This document shows positions 34,275-42,146 of a stretch of 64,000 nucleotides of DNA, piece after piece. Each line of letters opens with the position of its first letter. Position 1 is the stretch's first letter. The translations under genes were made by a program, and so were the position numbers. This stretch comes from Verrucomicrobiales bacterium (lineage in GTDB: Bacteria > Verrucomicrobiota > Verrucomicrobiia > Verrucomicrobiales > DEV007), in contig JAEUHI010000077.1 of the NCBI GenBank assembly GCA_016795385.1, positions 306,125-370,124 of the forward strand. The letters are read 5' to 3'. Below the pieces are notes generated by a model. That model made no database searches. It was not told the origin of the DNA and saw only the letters and a program-made list of their open reading frames with translations.

Positions 34275-35339
34275 ATGCCCGATTCCCCCCAGTCCCGGCC
34301 CCGCAAGATCGTCCACATCGACATGGACTGCTTCTACGCGGCCATCGAGATGCGCGAGCGTCCCGAGTTGGCCGGAAAACCCATCGCCGTCGGGGGCAGC
34401 AGCGGGCGCGGGGTACTGACCACCTGCAACTACGAGGCCCGGAAATACGGCTGCCGCTCGGCCATGCCGGCCTTCAAGGCGCGCGCCCTTTGTCCGCAGC
34501 TGATCCTGCTGCCGGTGCGATTCGACCTCTACCGGCAGGAGTCACACCGCATCCGCGAAATCTTCGCCCGCTACACCGACCGGATCGAGCCGCTCTCGCT
34601 CGACGAAGCCTACCTCGACGTAAGCCATCTCGACTCCGAGGGCGCCTCGATCGCCTGGGACATCCGCGAACACATCCGCAGCGAGACCGGATTGACCGCC
34701 TCGGCCGGGATCGCCCCGAACAAATTCCTCGCCAAGATCGCGAGCGATTGGAACAAGCCCGACGGCCAATTCGAAGTGCGGCCCGAAGACATCGCCGATT
34801 TCACCGCCGCCTTGCCTGTCGAAAAGATCTGGGGTGTCGGCAAACGCACCGCGCAGCGACTCCACGAAGCCGGGATCACCACCTGCGGGGCGATGCGCGA
34901 ACGCAGCGAGATGGAGCTGGTGCGGCGCTTCGGGAAATTCGGGAGTTCCCTCTACCGCCTCTGCCGCGGGATCGACGAACGCTCCGTCGAGTCGCATCGC
35001 GAACGCAAGTCGCTCGGCAACGAGCGCACCTTCCGCGAGAATCTCGTTTCGGTCGGAGAAGGGCGGCGGCAGCTCGATCCCCTCATCGCCGAGCTCGCCG
35101 AGGACTACGCCGCGCGCCACAGCGACCGCGTCATTCGCGAATGTGTCGTGAAGGTGAAGTTCGAGGACTTCCAGGTGACGACGGCCCAGCGCGCCTCGGA
35201 TCGCATCGACGCCGACCTGATGCGCGAACTCCTCGCCGAAGCCTGGCCGCGTGGCGAGGGCAAGTCCGTGCGTCTCCTCGGCGTGGCGGTGCGTTTTCGC
35301 GGCACCGAAGAGGTCGCCGAGCAGCTTGAGATGTTTTGA
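34275..35339 (+). CDS. dinB: DNA polymerase IV (Y-family)
   Basis: 354 residues. Active-site aspartates are in IVHIDMDCFYAAIEM and SLDEAYLDVS; the steric-gate Tyr/Phe follows DMDCFYA. The thumb has the HhH ADFTAALPVEKIWGVGKRTA, then the little-finger domain. The protein ends EEVAEQLEMF, a consensus beta-clamp-binding tail (QLxMF). Translesion polymerase; no LexA-like box could be identified upstream by eye. Confidence 0.96.
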   Translation: MPDSPQSRPRKIVHIDMDCFYAAIEMRERPELAGKPIAVGGSSGRGVLTTCNYEARKYGCRSAMPAFKARALCPQLILLPVRFDLYRQESHRIREIFARYTDRIEPLSLDEAYLDVSHLDSEGASIAWDIREHIRSETGLTASAGIAPNKFLAKIASDWNKPDGQFEVRPEDIADFTAALPVEKIWGVGKRTAQRLHEAGITTCGAMRERSEMELVRRFGKFGSSLYRLCRGIDERSVESHRERKSLGNERTFRENLVSVGEGRRQLDPLIAELAEDYAARHSDRVIRECVVKVKFEDFQVTTAQRASDRIDADLMRELLAEAWPRGEGKSVRLLGVAVRFRGTEEVAEQLEMF

Positions 35340-35412
35340 GGTCCTAGCGTCGCCGGTCCGCAAGCGCTTGAACCGGACGGGAAAGGCCGTATCCTGCCCC
35401 CTTTTCACCCGA

Positions 35413-36387
35413 ATGGATCCCCTGGAACAGGCCCGGCGCGTCATCTCCCTCGAGATCGAGGAACTGCAGCGCCTTCTCGAACGCGTCGACGATTCCTTCA
35501 TCGCCGCCGTCGAGCTGCTCAAGGCCACGGTCGAGAGCGGGGCGAAGATCCTCATTGTCGGCGTCGGCAAATCCGGCAACATCGGCAGCAAACTCGCCGC
35601 CACCCTGAACTCGACCGGAGCTCCCGCCGCCGTCCTCAATTGCCAGGATGCGATCCACGGCGACCTCGGGCTCGTCAACGCGGGCGACAGCGTCATCGCC
35701 CTGAGTTATTCGGGAGAAACGGCGGAGCTCCTCGGTCTGCTCCCGCATTTGAAACGTCGCGGCGCCCGTCTCATCGCCATCACCGGGAAACCGGCTTCCA
35801 CTCTCGGCAAGGCGGCCGACTGCGTCCTCGACATCCACGTGCGCCGCGAGGCCTGCCCGCTCAATCTCGCCCCGACCTCAAGCACGACGAATACGCTCGT
35901 GATGGGCGACGCCCTCGCCATGGTTTTGCTTGAGGCACGCGGATTCACGAAGGAACATTTCGCCGAGCTGCATCCTGGCGGATCGCTGGGACGCGCACTG
36001 CTCTTGCGGGCCGGAGACATCATGCGCACCGGCGATGATTTCGTGAAGGTGGGCCCGGATCTGAGCATCCGCGAAACGATCACGCGCATGACCAAGGCCC
36101 GCGCCGGAGCCGTCGTGGTCGTGGCGGAGGATGGTTCCCTCGCCGGGATCTTCACCCAGGGGGATTTCGCCCGCGCCTTCCAGAGCGGGGGAACCGAGAT
36201 CGGAGGCGAGCCCGTGGGCCGTTACATGACCGCCAATCCCAAACACGTCCATCGCGATCGTCTCGTCGGCGAAGTGCTGCGCCTCCTCGAAGCGAGCCGT
36301 ATCGACGACCTCGTCGTGATCGACGACGCCCGCGTTCCCCTCGGGATGATCGATACCCAGGACCTCGCGCGGCGGCAGGTGGTGTGA
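35413..36387 (+). CDS. Arabinose-5-phosphate isomerase (KdsD/KpsF family)
   Basis: 324 residues. SIS domain: ILIVGVGKSGNIGSKLAATL, ALSYSGETAELLGLLPHLKR, RLIAITGKPASTLGKAADC and the HPGGSLGRALLLRAGDIM end. Two CBS domains follow (about 205-320). It converts ribulose-5-P to arabinose-5-P, the first committed step to Kdo for LPS, consistent with an outer membrane. The start at 35413 gives the standard length; frame upstream is inside dinB. Confidence 0.94.
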   Translation: MDPLEQARRVISLEIEELQRLLERVDDSFIAAVELLKATVESGAKILIVGVGKSGNIGSKLAATLNSTGAPAAVLNCQDAIHGDLGLVNAGDSVIALSYSGETAELLGLLPHLKRRGARLIAITGKPASTLGKAADCVLDIHVRREACPLNLAPTSSTTNTLVMGDALAMVLLEARGFTKEHFAELHPGGSLGRALLLRAGDIMRTGDDFVKVGPDLSIRETITRMTKARAGAVVVVAEDGSLAGIFTQGDFARAFQSGGTEIGGEPVGRYMTANPKHVHRDRLVGEVLRLLEASRIDDLVVIDDARVPLGMIDTQDLARRQVV

Positions 36388-36459
36388 GGGGGCGCGAAAA
36401 TCGCGGACACCGCTGGACCCGCCCCTCGACTTTTTCCGGGTTCCATTTTACCATGGGGC

Positions 36460-36693
36460 ATGACCGTCGCGTTGCCGCCAGCCCTCACTGAATTGGTCGA
36501 GAGATTGATCGAGACCGGTCGTTACCTCGATGAAGCCGATGTGGTCCGGGAGGCCCTCCGAGTTCTGGAGCGACAGGAGTTCGACGAATCTCCCGCCTTG
36601 GAGGCGGCCCTCCTCGAAGGCGTGAACGCACCGCACTCCGTCTACGATTCGAAGGTGCTCGAGCGGATCCGGGAGCAAGCGACGCGGCGGTGA
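36460..36693 (+). CDS. ParD-type antitoxin
   Basis: 77 residues. ALPPALTELVERLIETGRYL, DEADVVREALRVLERQE is the ribbon-helix-helix of ParD-like antitoxins, and the C-terminal helix binds the toxin. It would repress its own operon. The stop overlaps the ATG of the downstream ParE (TGATG). Confidence 0.85.
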   Translation: MTVALPPALTELVERLIETGRYLDEADVVREALRVLERQEFDESPALEAALLEGVNAPHSVYDSKVLERIREQATRR

Positions 36694-37023
36694 TGAGTCT
36701 CGAGGTGTTTTTTTCGGAGAGAGCGGAACAGGATGCGGTTCTTCAATACCGATGGTACTTCAACCAAGTCGATTTGGAACTCGCCGAGCGATACCTTTCG
36801 GATCTGAATCACACGATCGAAAAATTCGCAAGCCACCCCAGTCTCGGAGTAAAGCGGAGCTTTGCCGCGCCTGAGTATGTCGGGGGTTCGTAGTCTCCCT
36901 TTGGAAAGACCGTTCGATCGTCACCTGATCTTCTACCATCTAACGGAAGTGATTTCGATTGAGCGAATCATGCACGGCTCACGCGGCCTGACGCGCCGGC
37001 TTCTGGAAGAGCCCGAGATTTGA
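36693..37023 (+). pseudogene. ParE-type toxin, frameshifted
   Basis: The first reading frame gives a short protein (SLEVFFSERAEQDAVLQYRW to APEYVGGS, stop at 36893). Past that stop, another frame continues with a perfect ParE ending: VRSLPLERPFDRHLIFYHLT, then SIERIMHGSRGLTRRLLEEP, to a stop at 37021. Removing one G from the GGGGG run near 36886 joins the two frames (YVGVRSLPLE). It is either a recent inactivating insertion or a sequencing error. The toxin half-life partner ParD is intact. Confidence 0.83.
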
Positions 37024-37371
37024 AGGCGGATCGACGGCAAAGGGTTGGGGATCTGCTAATGGTACCGGCCATTCACCTCTCCGAATCGCAAGAGAGAAAA
37101 GCCGCGCCGACCCGGCCCCGGAGGGGCGGGAGAAGCGCGGAGTCGACCATGGACGCGATCCTTCTCGCGCCCCGCAGGGGCGCCCCGTGGGTTGGTGCGA
37201 AATCCGGGGGTTCTCCCTCGCATGGCTCGGTTCACCCCCGGCTAATTTCTCCCGTCCCTCCGGGACGCTGTGGGTTTCCGCACCTGCGTTGGCGATGTCC
37301 CATGCAGCCCTGCGACTGATCCGTTCTCCGTAGCACTGCGAAGGACGAAAGTCGCAGCCACATTTTTCCCC
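37024..37371. repeat. Repeat-rich non-coding interval
   Basis: No gene is supported. It contains GC palindromes, for example GCGCCCC-GCA-GGGGCGC at 37167-37183 and GTCCC-TCC-GGGAC near 37253-37265. A REP-like unit follows with CTGCGACT at 37310-37317 and AGTCGCAGCCACATT from 37350, matching the 32341 element. The interval looks like a mosaic of different repeat families. Confidence 0.6.
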
Positions 37372-38634
37372 TCACTTGCCCACGCGATAGAGATGCGTCT
37401 TCGTCCGCAGAAAAAGATCGCCACCGCTCACGGCGGGTGAGGCCATGAAACCGGCGTCGAATTGGTTTTCGGCGAGCACTTCAAAGGTGGGCCCGGCTTT
37501 CACGACGGTGCAGAGACCGACTTCGTCGAAGGCGTAGACGCGGTCCTTCGTCGCGATCATCGAGGCGGAATACTCGCCTCCGGCCCGCTCGGCCCACTGC
37601 GATTTGCCGGTCTTCGCATCGACACAGCTGAGGACGCCGTCGTTGGCCATGAAGATCAGCCCGTTCACGATCACGGGCGAGGAGCGCTTCGGGGTCCGCT
37701 GGAAGAAACTCCACGCGACGTGGGTGTCCTTCACGTTGCCCTTCATCCCCGGCTCGAGGCGGATCGCCCAGATCTCCGCCTTGCCGAGGCCGGTGTTGAT
37801 GTAGACCATGCCGGTCTCCTCGCTGTAGACGCAGCGGGAGGAGGGCGAATGGGTCTCGTAGGGCACATACCAGATCTCCTCGCCGGTCTTCACGTCGTAG
37901 GCCCAGCAAGCCTTGGACCCGTTCACGATCATCTGCACGGTCTCGCCGACGGGGACGAAGATCGGGGTGCTGTAGGATTTCCGCATGTCACCGCTGTTGG
38001 CGGGGATGCCGTCTTTTTCGTCGTTGTATTCCGTGGATCGATCGCGCCGCCAGAGGGTCTCGCCGGTATTCTTGTCGAGGGCGGTGAAGTATTGCTGATC
38101 GGCACCCTCCATCGTGAGAATGAGAAGATTCTCCCACATCGCCAGCGACGAAGCAGGCCCGCGCCAGTGACTGCAGGTCAGGTCGCGCCGCTGCCAGAGG
38201 GTTTCGAAGGTCTTCGTGTCGAGGCAGATCGTGCCATAGCTGCCGAAGCTGAACCACGCCTTGCCCGGCTCGATCACACCGGTGGGCGAGGCGTAGGTGT
38301 TGAGATTGTTCGCGAGCGGCTCGGGATTGTCGTTGGTGATGAAAACGCGGTCGAGGAGGATCTCGCCGGTCTTTTCATCAAGGCACAAGATGGACATTTG
38401 GTGGCCCTTTTCCGTCGCGGTGGTGATCCAGACCTTGCCTTCGAGGATGAGGGGTGTCGACCACCCGAGCCCATGGATGGCGGTCTTCCACTTCACGTTT
38501 TCCGTTTCGCTCCATTTCAAAGGCAGCTCGCCCTCGACGATCCCGTCGCGGTCCGCCCCGCGGAACTCGGTCCAGTCCGCGCGCACGGAGAGGCAGAGGA
38601 GGGAAAGACCGAGGATCAGGTGGATCGATTTCAT
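37372..38634 (-). CDS. Secreted PQQ-like beta-propeller protein
   Basis: 420 residues. Signal peptide KSIHLILGLSLLCLSVRA supports the ATG at 38634. The mature part opens with WTEFRGADRDGIVEG, typical of BamB-like/PQQ-like beta-propeller proteins of Planctomycetes and Verrucomicrobia. Blades repeat as CLDEKTGEILLDR, LDTKTFETLWQR, LDKNTGETLWRR, YDVKTGEEIWY and VDAKTGKSQWAE. Probably a periplasmic scaffold or carbohydrate-associated protein; no PQQ-dehydrogenase active site was noted. It is followed on the opposite side by a repeat and a sulfatase gene on the same strand. Confidence 0.85.
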   Translation of the reverse strand: MKSIHLILGLSLLCLSVRADWTEFRGADRDGIVEGELPLKWSETENVKWKTAIHGLGWSTPLILEGKVWITTATEKGHQMSILCLDEKTGEILLDRVFITNDNPEPLANNLNTYASPTGVIEPGKAWFSFGSYGTICLDTKTFETLWQRRDLTCSHWRGPASSLAMWENLLILTMEGADQQYFTALDKNTGETLWRRDRSTEYNDEKDGIPANSGDMRKSYSTPIFVPVGETVQMIVNGSKACWAYDVKTGEEIWYVPYETHSPSSRCVYSEETGMVYINTGLGKAEIWAIRLEPGMKGNVKDTHVAWSFFQRTPKRSSPVIVNGLIFMANDGVLSCVDAKTGKSQWAERAGGEYSASMIATKDRVYAFDEVGLCTVVKAGPTFEVLAENQFDAGFMASPAVSGGDLFLRTKTHLYRVGK

Positions 38635-38737
38635 CGGGAAAGGGTCGCGAAGATTCGGACAAGGGTCAACCACCTCAATGCGCGATCCTTTTCAGTGTCC
38701 AAAAAGACGGGGTGGTAAACACAGGGACGCAAAGAGG

Positions 38738-38940
38738 AGGCGGCCTACGGAATACGCAGAAGACACGGAAAAGGAAGGAAAAGGGAACTGAAGCATTTTA
38801 CTGATTTTTGACGCCCGCGGCATGGGTTCCGACATTTTTCCGCTCTACTGAATTTCCGCGTCTTCTGCTATTTTGATGCCTGCGGCATCTATCTCGGTCT
38901 CTTGTAATTCCGCGTTTTCCGTGTGTTCCGTAGGCCGCCT
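38738..38940. repeat. 203-bp inverted-repeat element (MITE-like)
   Basis: AGGCGGCCTACGGAA at 38738-38752 is exactly inverted at 38926-38940. Inside, related tracts (ACACGGAAAAGG and CGCGTTTTCCGTG) extend the similarity. The centre is AT-rich and non-coding. Non-coding spacer spans about 38635-38985 and this element fills most of it. The structure is seen; mobility is inference. Confidence 0.65.
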
Positions 38941-38985
38941 ATTCTTTGCTCGATGGTAGGCCACCTTTCCCTCCCTCTTTCCCCA

Positions 38986-40935
38986 TCACCGCTTCGGCGC
39001 GAAATCCCACGGCTCGGTTGGCATGCCCATTTTCTTCAGGAACACGCCGGAGGAAAACGCGAGGTACATCGCCCCGTCGCCCTCCGCGAAACGGGTGCGG
39101 GCGTAGAGCGTTTCCATCACGGGAATGAGCGCCTTGGCTTTTTCCCCGAGCAGCTCGACGGCGCGGCAGGCGCGCAGGGCGGTCCACCAGTCTTCGCTGA
39201 TGAGTTCACGGCCGAGCACCTGCACCGCCTCGTAGCGGTTTTTCTCGGAGGCGTCGGCCATCCAGGCGGCCGCCTCGATCCGCACCGCGACGTCGACGTC
39301 GTCGATCGAATCATAGAGCTCCTCGAGGAGGGCTTCGTCCTTCGGGAAAGCTTCGCGCAGGGCCACGATGGCCCAGAAGCGCACTGCCGCGTCGCCGTCG
39401 CGGGCGAGCTCGAGCAGGTCGGCGCGTTCGCCCTTGCCCACGAGATCGGCCGTCGCCCAGATTTTTTCGAGATCGGGACGGTGCGAGGTCTTGCCTTCGG
39501 CGATCTCGCGGAGGGGGCGGTTTTCATCGACGATGAAGCTGACCATGAGGGACTCGGGCAGCACGCCGAGATCGAGGATCTCCATCCGCTTTTTCACGAA
39601 GGCGGCCCGGTGCGCTTCGAGCGCGATCTTCTGCGCGTCGTTCAGGTCGCCTTCGAGCAGGTTCACGAGATTCTGCGGATCGGCGTTGACGTCGTAGAAC
39701 TCTTCGATCGGGCGGGTCGGCCCGGCGTAGGCCTTTTGGGGTTGGGTCAGGCTGTCGGCGTTCGCCGCGGCATGACGGAAGATCTCCTGCTGGATCGCGC
39801 CCTGGTCGGAGTAGACGCTCGGCTGCGCCCAGGAGAGGTGCGGCAGGTAGTTGCGGATGTAGAGATAGTCCTTGCTGCGGATCGAGCGCGAGAGATCGAA
39901 GACCTCGTCGACCCGGTCGCGGAAGCCGTAGACATACTCCGCCTCGGGCGCGGCCTTGGAACCGAGGAAGACCTGGCCCTGCATCGCCTTCGGCACCTCG
40001 AGACCGGCGAGCGAAAGCACCGTCGGGGCGAAATCGACGAAGGTGACGAGGCGATCGACCGTGCCGCCCGCCTCGGCCGGAGCGAGGTGCTTCCATTTTT
40101 CGGGGAAATGCACCATCAGCGGCACGTGCATCCCGCTGTCGTGGAGGAGCCGTTTGTGGCGCGGCATGCCGGACCCGTGGTCGGAGTAGAAAAAGACGAT
40201 CGTGTCATCGGCGAGGCCGTCTTTCTCAAGCTGTTCGAGGAGAGCCCCGACCTGCTGGTCGAGCACGCTGACGCAGTCGTGGAAACGCGCCAGTTCGCGA
40301 CGCACCACTTCGGTGTCGGGGTAGTAGGGCGGCACCGTGATCTTCGCCGGATCGTGGATCTGGTCGGCGGGCAGCTTCGACTGCACGACATCGCGGAAGA
40401 CCTCGTAGGGCCACACCATCGTCGCGGACTGGTGGGAAACCATGTGGTTGATCACGGTGAAAAAGGGCTGGCCTTCCTGGCGCGAGCGGCTGCTCCACGA
40501 AGCGGTCGGGCTGATCTCGTCCCAGGCCTCCTGGATGAGGCGCATCTCGTCGCTCGTGTTGTAATCGGTCTTGATCTGGTTCGTCGTGAAGTAGCCGGCC
40601 TCGCGGAGGTAGGTCGGGAAGGCGTCGACGGAGGGAGGCAGGGGGAAAGTCGAGCGCATCTGGCTGGTCCCGAGGCTCGGCGCCCACATGCCCGTGATCA
40701 GGGTCGAGCGCGAGGGCGAGCACACCGGCGCGGCGGCGAAGGCATGGGTGTAGCGGACCGACTCCTTCGCAAAGGCATCGAGGTTCGGGGTCTTCGCATC
40801 GGGGTCGCCGTAGCAGCCGAGCGCCGGACTCAGATCCTCGGCCGTGATCCAGAGGATGTTCGGACGGTCCGCGGCGGAGGCGGCGAGGAGGGGGAGGAAG
40901 AACAGGGCGAGAACAAAAGCACGACGGGGGATCAT
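38986..40935 (-). CDS. Exported sulfatase with C-terminal helical (HEAT-like) region
   Basis: 649 residues. Signal peptide IPRRAFVLALFFLPLLAASA. The type-I sulfatase core has RPNILWITAEDLSPALGCYG (metal ligands), the formylglycine site Cys72 in PVCSPSRSTLITG, and SDHGSGMPRHK with the second metal ligands. About 170 C-terminal residues after the catalytic region are helical repeats (LELARDGDAAVRFWAIVALR, LRACRAVELLGEKAKALIPV). The N-terminal ATG at 41016 would place extra residues before the signal. Hydrolyses sulfate esters, probably of marine or host polysaccharides (inference). A maturase was not seen in the window. Confidence 0.93.
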   Translation of the reverse strand: MIPRRAFVLALFFLPLLAASAADRPNILWITAEDLSPALGCYGDPDAKTPNLDAFAKESVRYTHAFAAAPVCSPSRSTLITGMWAPSLGTSQMRSTFPLPPSVDAFPTYLREAGYFTTNQIKTDYNTSDEMRLIQEAWDEISPTASWSSRSRQEGQPFFTVINHMVSHQSATMVWPYEVFRDVVQSKLPADQIHDPAKITVPPYYPDTEVVRRELARFHDCVSVLDQQVGALLEQLEKDGLADDTIVFFYSDHGSGMPRHKRLLHDSGMHVPLMVHFPEKWKHLAPAEAGGTVDRLVTFVDFAPTVLSLAGLEVPKAMQGQVFLGSKAAPEAEYVYGFRDRVDEVFDLSRSIRSKDYLYIRNYLPHLSWAQPSVYSDQGAIQQEIFRHAAANADSLTQPQKAYAGPTRPIEEFYDVNADPQNLVNLLEGDLNDAQKIALEAHRAAFVKKRMEILDLGVLPESLMVSFIVDENRPLREIAEGKTSHRPDLEKIWATADLVGKGERADLLELARDGDAAVRFWAIVALREAFPKDEALLEELYDSIDDVDVAVRIEAAAWMADASEKNRYEAVQVLGRELISEDWWTALRACRAVELLGEKAKALIPVMETLYARTRFAEGDGAMYLAFSSGVFLKKMGMPTEPWDFAPKR

Positions 40936-41160
40936 GGCCGGGAATGTCGCCGAAGTGGGGCGGGTTGGGAAGGGGAAAGAAGATGGAGCAAATGATCGCT
41001 TACACTGAACGCACATTGCTCAAGAATTCCATTCGGCCCAATGCGACACCAAGTTTCCCGACCGATAGGTCCTGTTCTTTAATTCAGCAATGCTCCCGAT
41101 ATCTCTTGCGCGGCGCCGGATTTGCGGAGACGTTTTACCGGCCTTCAAAATCTGAAGAAT

Positions 41161-41439
41161 ATGAATCGCACATGTGCCGACAAGTGGGGACTTTTAGTCT
41201 GGGCTCAAGACGATGGCGAAGAGTCTTTTGAAATCGGAAGAATTTCTCTCCGAAACGACCGCCGCGGAATGCTCGGGGTCTTTCGGCCCGACGAACCACT
41301 CACGGGCCTGCCACGAAATGCTGACTTTTCGGTCATTCATGCCGACGGCGAGCTCAGTGTGAAGGTGTTAAAATCTCTTCGATTGAGAGTTGATTTTCTT
41401 GTGCCTTTTAACACGGGGCCCTTAATCGCTCTAAACTGA
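41161..41439 (+). CDS. Hypothetical protein in a low-GC patch
   Basis: 92 residues from the ATG at 41161; the frame is open to 41122 without a better start. WGLLVWAQDDGEESFEIGRI and LRNDRRGMLGVFRPDEPLTG read as beta-strands. No recognised family. It sits in an AT-rich segment unlike its neighbours and precedes a second orphan. It is a possible import. Confidence 0.45.
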   Translation: MNRTCADKWGLLVWAQDDGEESFEIGRISLRNDRRGMLGVFRPDEPLTGLPRNADFSVIHADGELSVKVLKSLRLRVDFLVPFNTGPLIALN

Positions 41440-41492
41440 GAGACGAAAATTTACGCATTAATCTCGATTAAAATCTATTGCTCGTATATTAC

Positions 41493-42089
41493 ATGGGTCT
41501 CTTTGAAATGCTGTCGGGGCGGAAGAAGATTCTTTCGTTTAAAATTGTCTTCGACGAAGAAAACAATGTCGGAGTTGCGACCAAGTCAGCGGTTCCGAAC
41601 GTTGCCGACGTCGATTATGTCCGTCTCTGGTCCTGTTATTATTCTAAGATCATTTACGTTCTCGGTGGACTTGAGAACCCTCGTGCGAAAGCGGCTTTGC
41701 ATTGGCTATATAGAATTTCCTCTGAATCACCTCTTTCAGAAACCAATTGCTTTCAGAGCACGGATCTCGGTGATTACGCCACTTTCACTCATCGCCTTCC
41801 AACTTCGGAGAATGTATACAGTGGTGAGTTTTACGCAAAAGGTTGGAAAGAACGTACAATAAAAAATAACTTGCCGCGCAACGGATATGAAGAGCAAATG
41901 GTTTTCTCAACATTTGCGCTTCTTCAATATACCATTTATAAATTACGCGATAAAGACGATGTCATGCCCATATTCGAAAGGGTTGTAAGTAACATGCTCG
42001 AACTTTACGCGGATGGCGCAGGCGGCTTCAATGCTGTTATCCAAGTTCCAACGATTGCCTATGGAAGAGCAATTGGTATTCCAATTTAA
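41493..42089 (+). CDS. Hypothetical protein in a low-GC patch
   Basis: 198 residues from the ATG at 41493. No signal peptide or membrane helix. Segments include FKIVFDEENNVGVATKSAVP, YVRLWSCYYSKIIYVLGGLE and FSTFALLQYTIYKLRDKDDV. Its codon use is markedly A/T-rich compared with flanking genes, which points to horizontal acquisition. I recognise no family. Transcribed with the 41161 gene at 53 bp spacing, so perhaps one unit. Confidence 0.5.
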   Translation: MGLFEMLSGRKKILSFKIVFDEENNVGVATKSAVPNVADVDYVRLWSCYYSKIIYVLGGLENPRAKAALHWLYRISSESPLSETNCFQSTDLGDYATFTHRLPTSENVYSGEFYAKGWKERTIKNNLPRNGYEEQMVFSTFALLQYTIYKLRDKDDVMPIFERVVSNMLELYADGAGGFNAVIQVPTIAYGRAIGIPI

Positions 42090-42146
42090 TTGAATGAAGA
42101 TTGACGTTGTTTCAATCGGCGGATTGAAAAGCGGATTGTAACGCCC

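Noticed and set aside
36690..36893. A complete short ParE of 67 residues
   Set aside because: The normal ParE C-terminus is found in another frame immediately after; the short product is a frameshift result.
38923..40995. Long open frame of about 690 codons on the + strand opposite the sulfatase
   Set aside because: It mirrors the GC-rich sulfatase codons and its product has no recognisable domain; the sulfatase on the other strand has a full set of motifs.
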